The notes under the pieces were generated by a model. The model had not been told where the DNA came from. It did not search any database and saw only the letters and a program-made list of their open reading frames with translations. From the NCBI GenBank assembly GCA_943736015.1, contig OX031063.1:19823501-19887500 (forward strand): a stretch of DNA of 64,000 bases. The letters are read 5' to 3'. The first letter of the stretch is position 1, and each line of letters opens with the position of its first letter. The position numbers and the translations under genes are program-made. Source of the DNA: Tridacna crocea. Taxonomy: Eukaryota; Mollusca; Bivalvia; Cardiida; Cardiidae. Below are positions 33,605 to 45,890 of this stretch, piece after piece.

Positions 33605-33856
33605 CCTGCAAAATGAGAAAAAGGAAATTCCGACATTTCCGTAAAGTGTTGTCTGCGCAGTCCGCGCAGGCTAATCCGAAACGATACTTTCCGTTTTTAT
33701 GTAATTTACCGTTTTGCAACATTCTACTCTAGCATAAAATCTGACGTCCTTGTAAAGCGCCGTCTCAGATTAGCCTTCGCGGAGAGCGCAGGCTGATTCG
33801 AGACGACACTTTACGCAAATGTCTAAATGTTCTTTTTAGTGTTTTGCAAGCCAATT
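33605..33856. mobile_element. MITE-D copy
   Basis: CATTTCCGTAAAGTGTTGTC, CTGCGCAGTCCGCGCAG, a second hairpin (GCGGAGAGCGCAGGCTG) and GACGACACTTTACGC with GTTTTGCAAGCC at the end. Confidence 0.8.
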
Positions 33857-33926
33857 ACAGTCAGCACCTGTATATACTGATGTCCAAGCGTATACAGCTC
33901 ATCAGTCATCCCTTTAAAAAGATTTT

Positions 33927-34143
33927 TTAACCCTTAACGCGCTAAAAATGTTATGTGAAAATTTCATGCCGATATCAAAAACCTAAATATATCAATTTCG
34001 AATCTATTCAAACTTTCGTCGATATATCCCTCCTTTTCGGATAGGGTAGACCAAAGATCAGACTGCAAGTTCTGTGCAGTCTTACCTTGATCTACACTTT
34101 CAGCAAAAGGTCATCGAGTAGCGCTTAGCATCCTAAGGGTTAA
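33927..34143. mobile_element. MITE-B, full length, TTAA at both ends
   Basis: TTAACCCTTAACGCGCTAAA...TAGCGCTTAGCATCCTAAGG with final GTTAA; hairpin GATCAGACTGCAAG. 217 bp. This copy defines the ends of the family. Confidence 0.85.
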
Positions 34144-34479
34144 AAAAGTAATTATAATAAAAATGAAAAAAAAAATCAAGGGCTTGAATAACAGAAACAG
34201 ACAAACGGGGTTTTCACAAATCTAATTATACTATTTTATGTAAATAATAGCATCCTCGTCAACTGTTTTCAAATAGTTATCTCAGCTCCCATAAATCATA
34301 TAGATTTTGTGGATGGCGACTTTCATGGTGAAAATTCCATCTATCATTTCGTGAAACTCTTAATTTCATGTATAAAGATTGAATCGCATCAAACTTCAGT
34401 AGCTTGTTTAAAAAAAAAAGGCTTTCCTAGACAAAAGAATTTGCTCAAACTACCAACATTTGCCGGAGAATGTCTCACG

Positions 34480-34480
34480 C

Positions 34481-34507
<27 letters not shown>
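34480..34507. repeat. AT/GT dinucleotide repeat
   Basis: CATATATATATATGTGTGTG-type run. Confidence 0.8.
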
Positions 34508-34512
<5 letters not shown>

Positions 34513-34807
34513 AGGAAAATGTTTTTTTTTTTTCTTTCTTCATTATTATACTACAGATTATGTAAGGTATGCTGGGGGATGACCACGACCCCCGCATACC
34601 TATTGACGTGGTAAATAAAGCTTAAAAAAAAACTACCAACATTTGCTTTTATCACAATGTTTTGCTTGACTAGTCTCTCTACGTACTTATCGACGTTTAG
34701 TATTCATACTAATCCCCCCTCCCCACCCCGGTTGTCTCTGATGTGGCCAAAATATTGTCCAGTGTAACCTCTTGCTGAAAACCATGACTTTAAAACCAAA
34801 CAAGTCC

Positions 34808-34990
34808 GTATTCTGATGATCCTGAAGAAGAAGGTCTTTGAATGAAAACCTTGTGGGAAATAGGAGAAATTTTTGGTAACATCCTTTTTCAACATTCCTT
34901 TCTACCATTTTAATGACTCATTCATCATTTCGACCAAATTCCATTTGTCGTCTTGCAAAGTCTTTCAAGAACAATTGTAAAATATACAAT
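34808..34990 (-). mobile_element. MITE-A, partial
   Basis: TGAAAACCTTGTGGGAAATAG, a decayed hairpin, and TTGTCGTCTTGCAAAGTC. Confidence 0.6.
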
Positions 34991-35079
34991 CCGGTTGAAG
35001 GTCACACAGTGTACTCGGATATTGAAGCGATAGCACCAAGATCAGACCACATGGACATGAATGCTGATTTTAGAACTAT

Positions 35080-36420
35080 CTTTTCGTAAATGAGAGTAGA
35101 GACAAATACAAGCACGAGGATTAGACCGTATCCTTATTGACCTATTATTGGATAGGGAGACATATGTTCATCTTCATTAAATACGGGATATTCTATTCTA
35201 GTTTTATTGTACGAACACCTCTATATCGTGTTTGATCCTTGACCCAGAGTGAAATATGATTGGCGTGGAGTCGATTTAAAGACGAAACCTCATTAGGAAA
35301 TTGATGTGGTCATTTTCATCAAATAATTTTTCTGTTTGGTATTCGTATTTCGAACCTGATATTGCTGAACTATTTAGTAACATATAAGTTTTTTTTTTAT
35401 ATCAAGGATAGGGTCCATTTTTATCAACTATTATTTAGAATATTCTTAGTTTTATTTTTCACACAGCATGGCTCACGTAGAATTTATTGTACTGATATCG
35501 TTTTAGTTCTTTTGTCTTGTTTAAAAAGGAATACTGTTTAATAAGACTTCATGATCTATCCGTTTCAATGCTACTTAAATTTCCGTGACATTGTCAAGTA
35601 CAAAAAACTACAAGTAATAAAGCACATCGTGAAGGGTCGACAAGGACCTCCTTATATTAACAATTAAAGATCACCTTTCGCGCCATTCAAATCGCAATAA
35701 AAACTCAAGTCGCTGCAGACTCTCGTATCATTAACCCGGCTTAATGACAAGATTTTTATTATCCGAATCGTTTGTAGTGTCCGAATTTGGTGTCTGTCAT
35801 GGCCCCCCTTTCATTTCTGACCCGAAGACATAAATACCCCGCCATTCCCTTGTCACACTTCTACCCTTATCACAACCCCGGCCTTTAGTTTCTTTACCGA
35901 GCACTTCTATATGATTGATATCTTTGTCATACAAAATAATAAATCATACTGAATCGTTTGCTGATTTTTGTACTAAGGCTATGAAGTAGAGTGGCTATAA
36001 AATATAGAGGCCTTAAACTGTAGAGGCATTGATCACCAATTTTTGCAAATTTCTTTATTCTAAGACTAGACAAAGTGCAAAAGAAAATAAGATTTTTCTT
36101 GTTTTCTCAGTAATTCAAAATCATCACTCTATGGCGAAAAATAGCCAGTGTGTTTAAGTGTCTAAATATGTTAGATATATTTATTTTCTATTAGTATCTT
36201 CATTTCCACAATCGGCAAGTAAGTCTTTCTACGTTTCGATTATAGATACTGCATGTGCGATTTTATCCGCTCTTGCATGATTCCTTCTCTCTTTTCTTTT
36301 CTTAAACCATCTTCGCTTTCAAAAGACAGAACGTATAATTTGTTGAAGCAAAGGGAATATGAGAATGGTTGAATTAATGTACTACTTTTTCTGTATCAAA
36401 ATTCCATCAGTGTAATGATA
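35080..36420. promoter_or_regulatory. Repeat-poor upstream region, candidate Gsx regulatory sequence
   Basis: Contrasts with the repeat-dense sequence on either side. No coding exon is supported. It contains scattered TAAT/ATTA homeodomain-type cores, for example around 35260-35340 and 35640-35770. The regulatory role is inference from position and lack of repeats only. Confidence 0.25.
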
Positions 36421-36424
36421 TGCA

Positions 36425-36520
36425 CTTTGATGTCGGTAGAGTACAGTCCGTTTGGTGCAACTAACAGAATGCATTCGGACAGCACATTCTGTGCATTCTG
36501 ATCTTAAATCTACATTGACT
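36425..36520. mobile_element. MITE-B hairpin, diverged
   Basis: GTACAGTCCGTTTGG, ACATTCTGTGCATTCTGATC and TTAAATCTACATTGACTG. Confidence 0.5.
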
Positions 36521-36649
36521 GTCAAAGCATCCAAAGTAGCTTGTAACCATCTAAAGGCTTGATCCTGCCAGCACTGAACAATCCGAGATTTCCAGCCTAA
36601 AAATAGGACCAAAATCACTTCAATTTCAAGACATTTTTTTACAGAGAGT

Positions 36650-36750
36650 CTCAGAAAAGTGGACAGTGCAGATCAAAGATCAGACTGCACGTTTCGTGAA
36701 GTCGGATCTTGATCTACGTTGGCCACAAATGTAACAAATCGGTAATGAAA
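36650..36750. mobile_element. MITE-B hairpin
   Basis: GATCAAAGATCAGACTGCAC...GAAGTCGGATCTTGATCTAC. Confidence 0.7.
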
Positions 36751-37872
36751 AGCACTTGAAGGATAAGAATCTATTGATCGACGACCGTACCAAAACCAAG
36801 CCTTATCGAGACAAGGGTGTTTGTTGATGAGGTTTGCTCGAGGTCTCGACATTAGTCCAATTGTCCTTTTCCACAGCCCTGTTTTGAAGAGGTGTTAAGA
36901 ACGCCCCCTATCTTATCCCTTCAAAGGGAACATCCCCCGAAATTATTGTCTTATAATTGTCTCGTGTTTCGATTTGATTTCCATATCAAATATGGCACAG
37001 GTTTCACTTTATCCTTTACTTCACTTTCATTTTGTTAAATCAAAAGAAGAAAGATGATAGATAAAAGAAAGTGGTTCGTATAGACTAGAACAAAACATAT
37101 ATGAGAATCTTTTGCATAAGTTCTTTTTTTTTTCATATGAGTCATTGCTACAAATGAATATATCATTTGTTTCATATAAATTTTCTTGAAAAAACAAAAA
37201 CAGAAAACCCGCCATATGTAGTAAATATCATGTTTTAATAATTTTCCTGTCTAAAGGCAAAAAAGGGTAAAGCCACACAAAGAGTTTTCAGTTTGATAGT
37301 AATGGAAAAGCCAGTGCGCTGTATGATACAAATGTGACTCCATAGTTGGTGGTACAAGGTTGTTGTGGCCAAAGTGGTCCTCTTGAAACATTTATATCAT
37401 TTCTGGGTGTTGCACTGTTTCGTGAAGTAAATGCATTTCTGGACATATACTTTGTTTTGAAATTCGAGAGAGAAGGAGAAATAGAGTGTGAGAGGGCAAT
37501 GGATGATAGAGAAAAAGGAGAGATAGATAGAGAGTTAGATATAGACGGTTAACATAATGTTATGAGGGATTCAGACTTTCTTTTGAAATTGACATGTTCG
37601 TTTCCACAATGATCTTTTTTTTTTTTCAAAGCATATATTAAATCTGTTACAACTTCATATTTAAAGTAACAATAGCTGCCCAAAGTGAACAAAGCCGATG
37701 TTAATATGCGTTTCAATTTAAATCATAAGATTTGAAACTAGGTATGCGGTTTGTCCAAGTGTTAATGGCTGGCAGACAAACTAATCTCAGAAATAGGTTA
37801 AAACTGTCAAGTCACGCACTATCTTTGTTTACTTTTGTACACCTTTATTGTTTTTTTATTACTATTATGCCT

Positions 37873-38928
37873 GGGTACGTGAAGTTGGCTCAATGCACAG
37901 TAATCGACATTCAGCTCAACACCAGCCTTGTTGAGCCAGCTCGACATCCAGCTCAACGACCAGCTCAACAGTAAAAATACATATGCGTATATATGTCAAA
38001 ATCAAAGTCCGTTGAGTCAGCTCGACATTCCAGCTCAACCGCCAGCTCAACAGCAAAAACACATGAATATGTCAAAATCAATGTTTGTTGAGCCAGCTCT
38101 ACATTTCAGCTCAACGGCCAACTCAACAGCAGAAACACATATATATGTCAAAATCAAATTCCGTTGAGCCAGCTCGACATTCCAGCTCAACCGCCAGCTC
38201 AACAGTAAAATTACTTATACATATATTTCGATCAATATCCGTTGAGCCAGCTCGACATTCCAGCTCAGCAGCCAGCTCAACAGCAAAAATACACATATAT
38301 TTCAAAATCAAAGTCCTTTGAGCCAACTCGACATTCCAGCTCAACCACCTGCTCAACAGCAAAAATACATATATATGTCAAAATCAAAGCTCATTGAGCT
38401 AGCTCGACATTCCAGCTCAACGGCCAGCTCAACAGCAAAAATACGTCCGTTGAGCCAGCTCGACATTCCAGCTCAACGGCCAGCTCAACAGCGAAAATAC
38501 ATATATTCGTGAAAATCAAAGTCCGTTGAACCAGCTCGACATTGTATAAGCATTTTTACTGCTGAGCTGACGGTTGAGCTAGAATGTCGAGCTGGCTCAA
38601 TGGACTTTAAGTTTGACATATATATGTATTTTTGCTGTTGAGTTGGTGGTTGGGCTGGTATGTCGCGCTGGCTCAACGGACATTGATCTAGTATTTTTGC
38701 TGTTGAGCTGGCCATTGAGCTCGAATGTCGCGCTCTCTCAACGGACATGGATCTAGTATTTTTGCTGTTGAGCTGAATGTCGAGCTGACTCAACGGACTT
38801 TGGTTTTGACATGTATATGTATTTTTGCTGTTGAGCTGGCCGTTGAGCTGGAATGTCGAGCTTGCTTAACAAGGCTGGTGTTGAGCTGAATGTCGATTAC
38901 TGAGCGTTGAGCCAATCTCACGGACCCT
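37873..38928. mobile_element. 1,056-bp foldback element built from inverted satellite arrays
   Basis: Flanked by perfect 8-bp duplications TTATGCCT (37865-37872 and 38929-38936). The left end reads GGGTACGTGAAGTTGGCTCA; the right end is its imperfect complement, and both continue into CAGTAATCGACATTCAGCTC. Inside, units of about 76 bp (TTGAGCCAGCTCGACATTCC, GCCAGCTCAACAGCAAAAAT, ACATATATATGTCAAAATCA) run forward to about 38545 and in reverse from about 38555. No coding capacity is credible: frames across it are satellite translation. The 8-bp duplication fits hAT-type, Mutator-type or Foldback elements. Confidence 0.9.
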
Positions 38929-39060
38929 TTATGCCTCTAAAGTGTGACGTTCTGCATGTATTAAATAAGAGATATTACCACGTACATCTTTCATTATTCA
39001 TGTAAGATGTAAATAAATAAATATTTCAAAAAAGAGGTTTTAAATAGGACTATGTATGAA

Positions 39061-39103
39061 TGTATGGATGGATGGATGGATGGATGTTTTTATGTATGTA
39101 TGT

Positions 39104-39136
<33 letters not shown>

Positions 39137-39137
39137 C
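39061..39137. repeat. GGAT and GATA tetranucleotide microsatellites
   Basis: (TGGA)n followed by TGTATGTATG and (GATA)n. Confidence 0.9.
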
Positions 39138-39339
39138 AGATTAAAGGAGACAAGTCCTTAAACGAACAATGTTGTCAATAGCTAGGAAACAACACAAGCA
39201 ACTCGTATCTCTTTTGCAACTTGCTAAATTCATTTGAGCCCTGATTTGTGGAATGTGGGGGTTGGCATCTCTGTGATACAAAATACCTAGAACATCAACA
39301 TATATTATGACTTTGTAATTTTAATTTAGAATGGCCATG

Positions 39340-39470
39340 GACATGCCAAAAAATAAAAACTCCCACCAAAGGTAGGAAGTATCGACCCAGGTCAGCCTGC
39401 GCAGTTCGTGCATGCTGACCTGGGTTCATACTTTTTGCAGATGCATTAAACCTCCTTTTCACACAGCCTC
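39340..39470. mobile_element. MITE-C copy
   Basis: GACCCAGGTCAGCCTGCGCAG hairpin core (shortened here), then ATACTTTTTGCAGATGCATT and AAACCTCCTTTTCACACAG. Confidence 0.75.
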
Positions 39471-40654
39471 ACTCACTTGCTCCGTTTTCACGCGACCCGG
39501 CTCTGCCCTGATACCGTAGAACTAATTTCAGACAGGTAATTACACCCATCAGTCAGATCTCTATCTTCTGAAAACCTCCTTTCATGTTTTCCTCTCATTT
39601 ACATACACTGGCGAGGACATGTATCTCAGACCCTGCGCATCCATGTTATCAATACAGTTCTGACGCTTGTTAAGTTGAAAGAGGTTGTTGCACGAACAGA
39701 GCAATACCTCCAGTTGTCCAATTGCTTTCATGTCATGGTTCCACATACAATTATAATTTGAGCAGCTTTTGAAGATTCATTAGATTCACTTTTCATGAAG
39801 CATAATTCATTGGTAAGATTGTGATGTCTTAATTTTATCGATCTGGAGACGAAGAAGAAGAAGAAGAAAAAGAAGACAAAGATGATGATGAACATGATAA
39901 TGATTATGAAAAGGGTATCGCTGTGTCGATTATTTCGACCTTCTTCTTTCACATTCTGCGACCGGAGGGGAGAGCCAAAAAGACAGACAGATAGACAGAA
40001 AGATAGAGAGATAGAATGATGGGAAATACGTTTCATCAAAGTAATCTTTGATATAGTATATGGTAAATTGTCCTGACATCCAGAAAAGATGGGAAAATAG
40101 TTCATTCCGGAAATGAATTTAAATGCAAGCTTAACTATAATCAGTCTTTTTGTAGTAGTTCTCATTTACAGAATAAAACGAAGATTCACCAAAACCGATT
40201 TACAATGTCATTTCGTTGAAGCATGTAAATTTCTCCGATTCGTTTTAATTAATTAAATATTAAACGTACGCGACGGCAACGAAAAAAGAACCTTCAATGT
40301 TCTTTATTTGTGATGGGCCATTAGGCTAAAGCAAATGTTTTCAGCGCGTGGCCAGTTTTAATAATATAGGAAACGGATTACAAAAGCGGTGGGCTGTTGA
40401 ATACATGGGTTTTTGGAGATGAAAAAAGTTTCGGCACACGTCTTTCCGATGAGTTTTCGGAAAATTTATTTTTTCAAATTTTCTCCGTTTTGGTTTGGCG
40501 TACCAGCGAGGTCGCTTGTACCAGGAGGGCGCTGGCTTGTGTTGGCCATAAATAACAAACAACGTATTCACAATGTGGGCGGTCTCGACAAATTAGCAAA
40601 TTTATTACGTTGTGTAATTGAGATTTTCTGAAACAAAATACAAACCCAAGTTTG

Positions 40655-40830
40655 AACCTTATCCCGCTAAATAACTAAATAAAATTTTCTATTCGATTCT
40701 TAAAACCCAAATATTACCATTTCAAAAATTAAAGTTATGTTTTGAAGAATAATATCTCCATATCGGACAGTGTGGATCTAAGATCAGACTGCACGTTCTG
40801 TGTAGTCTGATCTTGAAATATGGCGTAAAA
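40655..40830. mobile_element. MITE-B, 3' truncated
   Basis: AACCTTATCCCGCTAAATAAC, ATATCTCCATATCGGACAGT and a GATCAGACTGCAC hairpin. Confidence 0.7.
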
Positions 40831-41533
40831 GTTACGTTTTGTTTCTGAAAGGGTTGAAAACAGCGTTTGGAAACAGAAATTACAGGCTACCAGCCGTAAT
40901 TCTCAGGATCGACAAGACAAGCTTGTCAGTAAAAGAGTGAGGAAGGTAATGTGTTGTTAAGGATGGACGTTTTTGTAGAAAGATACCTGATCGTCGATAA
41001 AAGTACCGTTGGTCCCATCTTTATCAAAAAAAAACTGCTGTGAGTTACATAATTCCAGATATTTTACAGACTGACATCACCTTGTAAAGTAAGATTTTAG
41101 CTAAAGACAGACAGGAGTATAGATTTACGTATATTACCGATGGTGTTCACGAGCTGAAATAAATTTCAATCTTTCACCGAATAACACGAATATTCTATTT
41201 ATTTCATGCTTTTAGCCCTTTCTAAGAGGAGATTTATACAAACAAATTATAGGCCTAAGTATACCTGGTAATTTCCATATATAAAACACGATTGACTTCT
41301 CTACTAAGAATAGTATAAAGTGGCGTCAAATTTTATGACACTTAATGCAATCTCAAACAAGTGTACCATAAGAAAATTCAAGTGGCTATGTTACACTGAA
41401 AACAAGACTAGATAAGATATGAGATAAATGTCTATGAGAGGAAAAAAAGTCTTTTTTTTTGTTTTTGAAAGTCTGCAAAGGCAGGTAGGCCATTTTTTAT
41501 TCATTTAAATATGAGGTACACAGAGTCCTATTC

Positions 41534-41552
41534 CCCCCGCCCGCCCCCGCCT
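41534..41552 (-). other. C-rich run, potential G-quadruplex on the minus strand
   Basis: Runs of 6, 3, 5 and 2 C separated by single bases; the fourth run is short, so this is only a weak motif. Confidence 0.3.
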
Positions 41553-41578
41553 TAAGGTATGTTCACTCAAACAGGTGC

Positions 41579-41808
41579 TTAACCCTTTCCCAAACAAACC
41601 CTGGTTTTCACGGGTCAGGAATAGAAGTCTTTTGAAAACATTGTGGGAAAAGGAGAAAATGCTGGTAACCAGCATTTTCTCCTTTTCCCACAATGTTTTT
41701 TTACCGTATCATATAGAAAAATCATCTTTTTGGCAACTGTTAAGTTGTCATCTGCAGAATGCTTTCAGTTTGGTGTGGTCCAAAATTTGCCATTTCGGAA
41801 AGGGTTAA
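41579..41808 (-). mobile_element. MITE-A, full length
   Basis: TTAACCCTTTCCCAAACAAAC...CATTTCGGAAAGGGTTAA. 230 bp, hairpin perfect. This is the CCCTTTCCC-ended subfamily, also seen at 44895, 56394 and 58065. Confidence 0.93.
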
Positions 41809-42339
41809 ACAGTAACAAAATGTTCGAGTCATCAAGAATAAAAAGCATAGATTGTCTGTGTAAATTTGATTTCGTTCCTATATCCAAACTTTAGGTATCA
41901 TACCAACATCTAGCTTTGGGAACTATCCGTCAAAAAAAGTAAACCAGTCTCTTCACCCAATGACGCGGTTTAGATTTATTTGGAAAAATTCTACACAATG
42001 ATGCAATTAATTTTCTATCATGTTTAAACGCCGCTTCTATTCAATTTTTGAAAGTGACGTGTGTAGCAATGATTACCCAATAGGACTATTAAAGAGCGAA
42101 ATGTCACTTTTTAAATTTAAACGAGAGAGACACGTTTGATAGACACACTCTACCGTGTACGTTAGTTACCGAGGACGAAAGTGAATTTGATTGATTGGAT
42201 TTATATGGTATTTTTCCTTACGCTTAATTAGTTAGATGTTTGGCTCAAAAAAGTCTTTGTAACTGCGAAAGTATTTTCTAGCTTCTTCTCTTTGTGGTCA
42301 ATTATAGCTCAGCCACTTGACATACAAGGATAGCTCTAT

Positions 42340-42425
42340 GCAGTTTTGCTGATAGGGCATGTAAGATCAGACTGCATGGAGCATTCGGTCTGATTTGATA
42401 AACACTGTCCGATACAGTGAAATTT
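42340..42425. mobile_element. MITE-B hairpin, diverged
   Basis: GTAAGATCAGACTGCATGG...TCGGTCTGATTTGATAAAC with CACTGTCC. Confidence 0.6.
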
Positions 42426-42989
42426 TTGCCGCGAAAATAGTTCGCATTCGTGGTAATTAGGTTTAGCAACTACTGACCGGAATTGTATGTGGTTTCCCTT
42501 TTTTCGCAGTTAAAATCTGAAATACTGGAAAAAGACTTAAGATTAGAGCAGAACATAACAAAACAGAACAGAACAACGTTTATTCGACGTAATCTTTACA
42601 ATGTTTGAAGTCATTCATGACATGAAAGAAACTGTTAGATTAATAAAACAAATTATTCTAGTTCAAAGAACGATCACACATGCATAGTGATTTGAATCAA
42701 ACACGAGTTACCTCCCTTAGATCCATAGTAACTGTGACGTTTTAAATCTTTCGCTTAACTCGTGCTAGGCTATTACTCTACGATGCGTTGTCAAAGGGCG
42801 GAAACTTTATCAACTTTGTTGGCAAAAATCAAAAAAGATATCTTCAGTGCAGAAAGCGTATAGAGATCTGCTGTATTTATAAAAACTTACTTCTTTCAGC
42901 ACCAGTAATGTACAACTTCGACCCCTTTTAATGGGTGACATTTTGATGGGTAAGATTTATACTTCATGGGCTTAACCCAACAAGCAGAA

Positions 42990-43065
42990 GGCATAGATCG
43001 AATATCAGACTGCACATTCTGTGTAGTCTGATCTTGATCTCTGCTTACCACAACCCTTTTAGCAC
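42990..43065. mobile_element. MITE-B hairpin
   Basis: AATATCAGACTGCACATTC and TGTGTAGTCTGATCTTGATC. Confidence 0.65.
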
Positions 43066-43185
43066 CTTTATTCTGACCTATGCTTCGAAATGGTAAATTA
43101 TGTATCCATATGCTGAAATGAATCCTGTTTCAGACACTTTTAAATGTCATATATAATCGATTGTTGTGACCTCATGACTCTGTGA

Positions 43186-43474
43186 TAAATGCTTGATTGA
43201 TTCTATGGTGTGTAAGTTCGTTTTCAACATTATTTCATCTATAGGTGCGGCCAGTGCACCTGTCTATGCTTTCCTGGATTTTTTTTTTTTACCAGTACCA
43301 CAATATTCTTTTCAATCCATTTGCTGCTTTCCCAAATAACCATCACCGAAGCCATGCTTTTAGAGAGGAATAAATTCTGTCGCAATGGCTAACATCAATT
43401 CTCCGAAAAAAAAATTGCTAAGCCGGGGATCGAACCAGCGATTCCCTGTTGCCGACTATGCTACCGGCCGGGGC
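43186..43474 (-). mobile_element. SINE-1 copy, full length
   Basis: On the minus strand: head CCCCGGCCGGTAGCATAGTC with B box CTGGTTCGATCCCCGG, the shared body, and a 3' end near CGAACTTACACACCATAG and AATCAATCAAGC. Confidence 0.88.
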
Positions 43475-43839
43475 AACTCTGTGATTAAGGCTTCGGATCC
43501 GTGCTCAAGAGGTAAATGGTTCAACCCTTTTTGACCTCTCCGGCGGAGCTAGACATGTAGGAGGTGCATTCGAAGGAGGTAATCTAACTGTAAAGCACAC
43601 AAGTATTGGACTGGTAGGATCTGGGTAAAGCTGTCACGATGGTATCATTGGTGCATTACAACACGATTTCAAAAGAATTTAGAGAGACAAACATGAAGTA
43701 CGCCGAGATAAGTGTATAATTCGTGTCTACCTTGTCATGTGCTTTCCTTTGCCATTGTAGTTGAACTCGCAGTACATGTATATCAAAGATGAGCCCTTGC
43801 AACGCTTTAAACGATAACAGGCGCTTTCTGTGGACGCCA

Positions 43840-43905
43840 TCGGTTAGGATCAGACTGCACCTTGATCTTTGACCTATACCATTTGTTTGTTTAGTGAAGT
43901 CTGAT
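43840..43905. mobile_element. MITE-B remnant
   Basis: GGATCAGACTGCACC and CTTGATCTTTGACCTATACC; most of the right arm is deleted. Confidence 0.5.
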
Positions 43906-44250
43906 ATAAAAGTTCGGCCAAGTTTCGGTGGGTTATATTTTCAGTCGTGGAAAGAGATCGAATTCGTAAAATTTGATATTCTGTCAATTTCTGGTGGTGG
44001 CTCTTATTCGCTATGACAATGTTCAAACGCTTTGCACAGATATATTGTGGGTTAGAAACGTTCTAAGTGTTCTTTGTGAAATCTACGTGTTTCTTATTTT
44101 TTAATTCATATCAGTGTTTTATTCTGAAATAGTATAGATTTACCGATTTAACTTCTGCAAGAAGGTAAGATTTTGGCTTTTTCCTATTCTATTTCTGTTT
44201 ATGTCATTAAACATTTACATGTACTTGATGATGCAATAATAGATATATTA

Positions 44251-44476
44251 TATCTTTACCAAACGACAAAACTTTAGACTGGTCCAAGTTGAAAGAACTT
44301 GCAGACGACAAAATGAATGTGACTAAAGAATTGAATTTTGTTTTAGGAAAGGGAGAAAACATTGTGGGAAAAGGAGAAAATGCTGGTTACCAGCATTTTC
44401 TCCTTTTCCCACGATGTTTTCAAAAGGCTTCTTTCACATGGGTGTTAAAAGTCAGAATTGTGTGGTAAAGAGTTAA
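44251..44476 (+). mobile_element. MITE-A, full length
   Basis: CTTTACCAAACGACAAAAC start, perfect hairpin, GTGTGGTAAAGAGTTAA end. Confidence 0.92.
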
Positions 44477-44667
44477 ATTTGAAAAGCTGTAGCTGAAAAA
44501 AGAAATAACCACTGCTGAAATGTGGAGATTCACTATTTAAAGACAAGTAATTAGTGTGAATAAAGGAGAAAGCACCGTTAACTAGAGTTTTCTCCGATTT
44601 TATTTTCAAATGTTTTCAAAATTTCTTCCTTAGACGCATTCAAACACGGGTTTTACACTTTAACTAA

Positions 44668-44890
44668 CTCCTTTCAATACAGAGTGTACACTTATGAAAG
44701 ATGAAAGCATTTACAGAAGATAGAGATAATGTGACCGAAAATCTAAAATTGGTCTTTAGGTGGGTAGAAGACGTCGGAAAAATGATAAAATTCTGGTAAA
44801 CAGCATTTTACCGTTTTTCGGCAACGTTTTCAAAAGTCTTCAGTTTGGGCAGGGATCGTCTATAGATCCCTGGTTTGGGAAAGAGCCAAT
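44668..44890 (+). mobile_element. MITE-A, degenerate, next to an intact copy
   Basis: GAAAGCATTTACAGAAGATAG and a decayed hairpin (CGGAAAAATGATAAAATTC). It ends CCCTGGTTTGGGAAAGAGCC. A weaker hairpin remnant precedes it at 44560-44625. Confidence 0.65.
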
Positions 44891-44894
44891 ACCC

Positions 44895-45123
44895 TTAACC
44901 CTTTCCCAAACGGCAAATTTTGGACCACACCAGACTAAAAACATTCTGCAGATGACAACTTAACAGTTGCTAAAAAGATGATTTTTCTATATGATAGGGT
45001 AGAAAACATCGTGGGAAAAGGAGAAAATGCTGGTTACCAGCATTTTCTCCTTTTCCCACTATGTTTTCAAAAGGCTTTTAATCCTGACCCGTAAAAACCA
45101 GGCATTGTTTGGGAAAGGGTTAA
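44895..45123 (+). mobile_element. MITE-A, full length
   Basis: TTAACCCTTTCCCAAACGGC...GTTTGGGAAAGGGTTAA. 229 bp, hairpin with a single mismatch. It follows the degenerate copy directly, which suggests serial insertion at one site. Confidence 0.93.
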
Positions 45124-45764
45124 TTAGCATCAGATATGTTGCCAATGGATTAACAGATATCTCATTCCTAGAAACAAAAATGCAATGAAAAGGAAGACTT
45201 CTAAATCCATGGGTCGCATACACGAATACTTCTGAAATATCTTAAAAAAGAAAAAGAAAAGGAATGCTTTGCTTCGAGCGGTATGTTATTTAGCAGCCAG
45301 TTTTCCTAGATTTAGTTATATTTGTTTAAGACGAATACGAAAATCTCTGTGAACTTGGTGAGAGAAAACAGCGTTGAAATTGTCACATTTATGTGATTAT
45401 CGTCAATTGAAAATATATGGACTCCATTTATCCGGCTATTACAGGAAGCCAGAAATACAGGGGAGGAAACTCAAGTTCATTTCAAATTTCTGTGTTGTAA
45501 TTAGTTATTGTTCTTTGATCTCATGTAGGGAAATAATAATTGTGGCGCCGCATGAGTGGCGGCACTATATCTTTATCGCTTTTGAAAAGTGCCTGCGGGG
45601 GCAACTATAATTATTATCTATATATATGGACTAGGACTGATTTGCGGCGCCATTAGTGTCATACATCAATATTTCCTTGTCCATAACTGCAAACTGTTGT
45701 TATTAGTTCCGATTGATGATAGACAAATGTATCAATATAGGCAATCCCTGTGCTCATTCTGACC

Positions 45765-45890
45765 GGATTGGTTGATTGATTGATTGAATGTTGTTCAACG
45801 GTGCTTTCAGCATCATTTCAGTCATATCACAGCGACAGCTCATTTACCCTTGTACGACCAATACTAGAAAAGAGCTCTGAGGTGTCTTTC
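45765..45890 (-). mobile_element. SINE-1 3' fragment
   Basis: TTGATTGATTGATTGAATG, AACGGTGCTTTCAGCATCA and TTTCAGTCATATCACAGCGA. Confidence 0.75.

Noticed and set aside
37920..38545. Regularly spaced repeats resembling a CRISPR array
   Set aside because: Spacers are themselves repeats, the array inverts midway, and the genome is eukaryotic.
37732..38793. Several overlapping frames rich in SQLDIPAQPPAQQQ
   Set aside because: Satellite translation inside the foldback element, open by chance on both strands.
39728..40165. 145-codon minus-strand frame
   Set aside because: Poly-Phe from a GAA/GAAG run and no domain; looks like chance in AT-rich DNA.
41643..41894. Recurring frames reading [16 protein letters not shown] or [19 protein letters not shown] at many sites
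   Set aside because: These are translations of the MITE-A hairpin, in both directions, and not a protein family.
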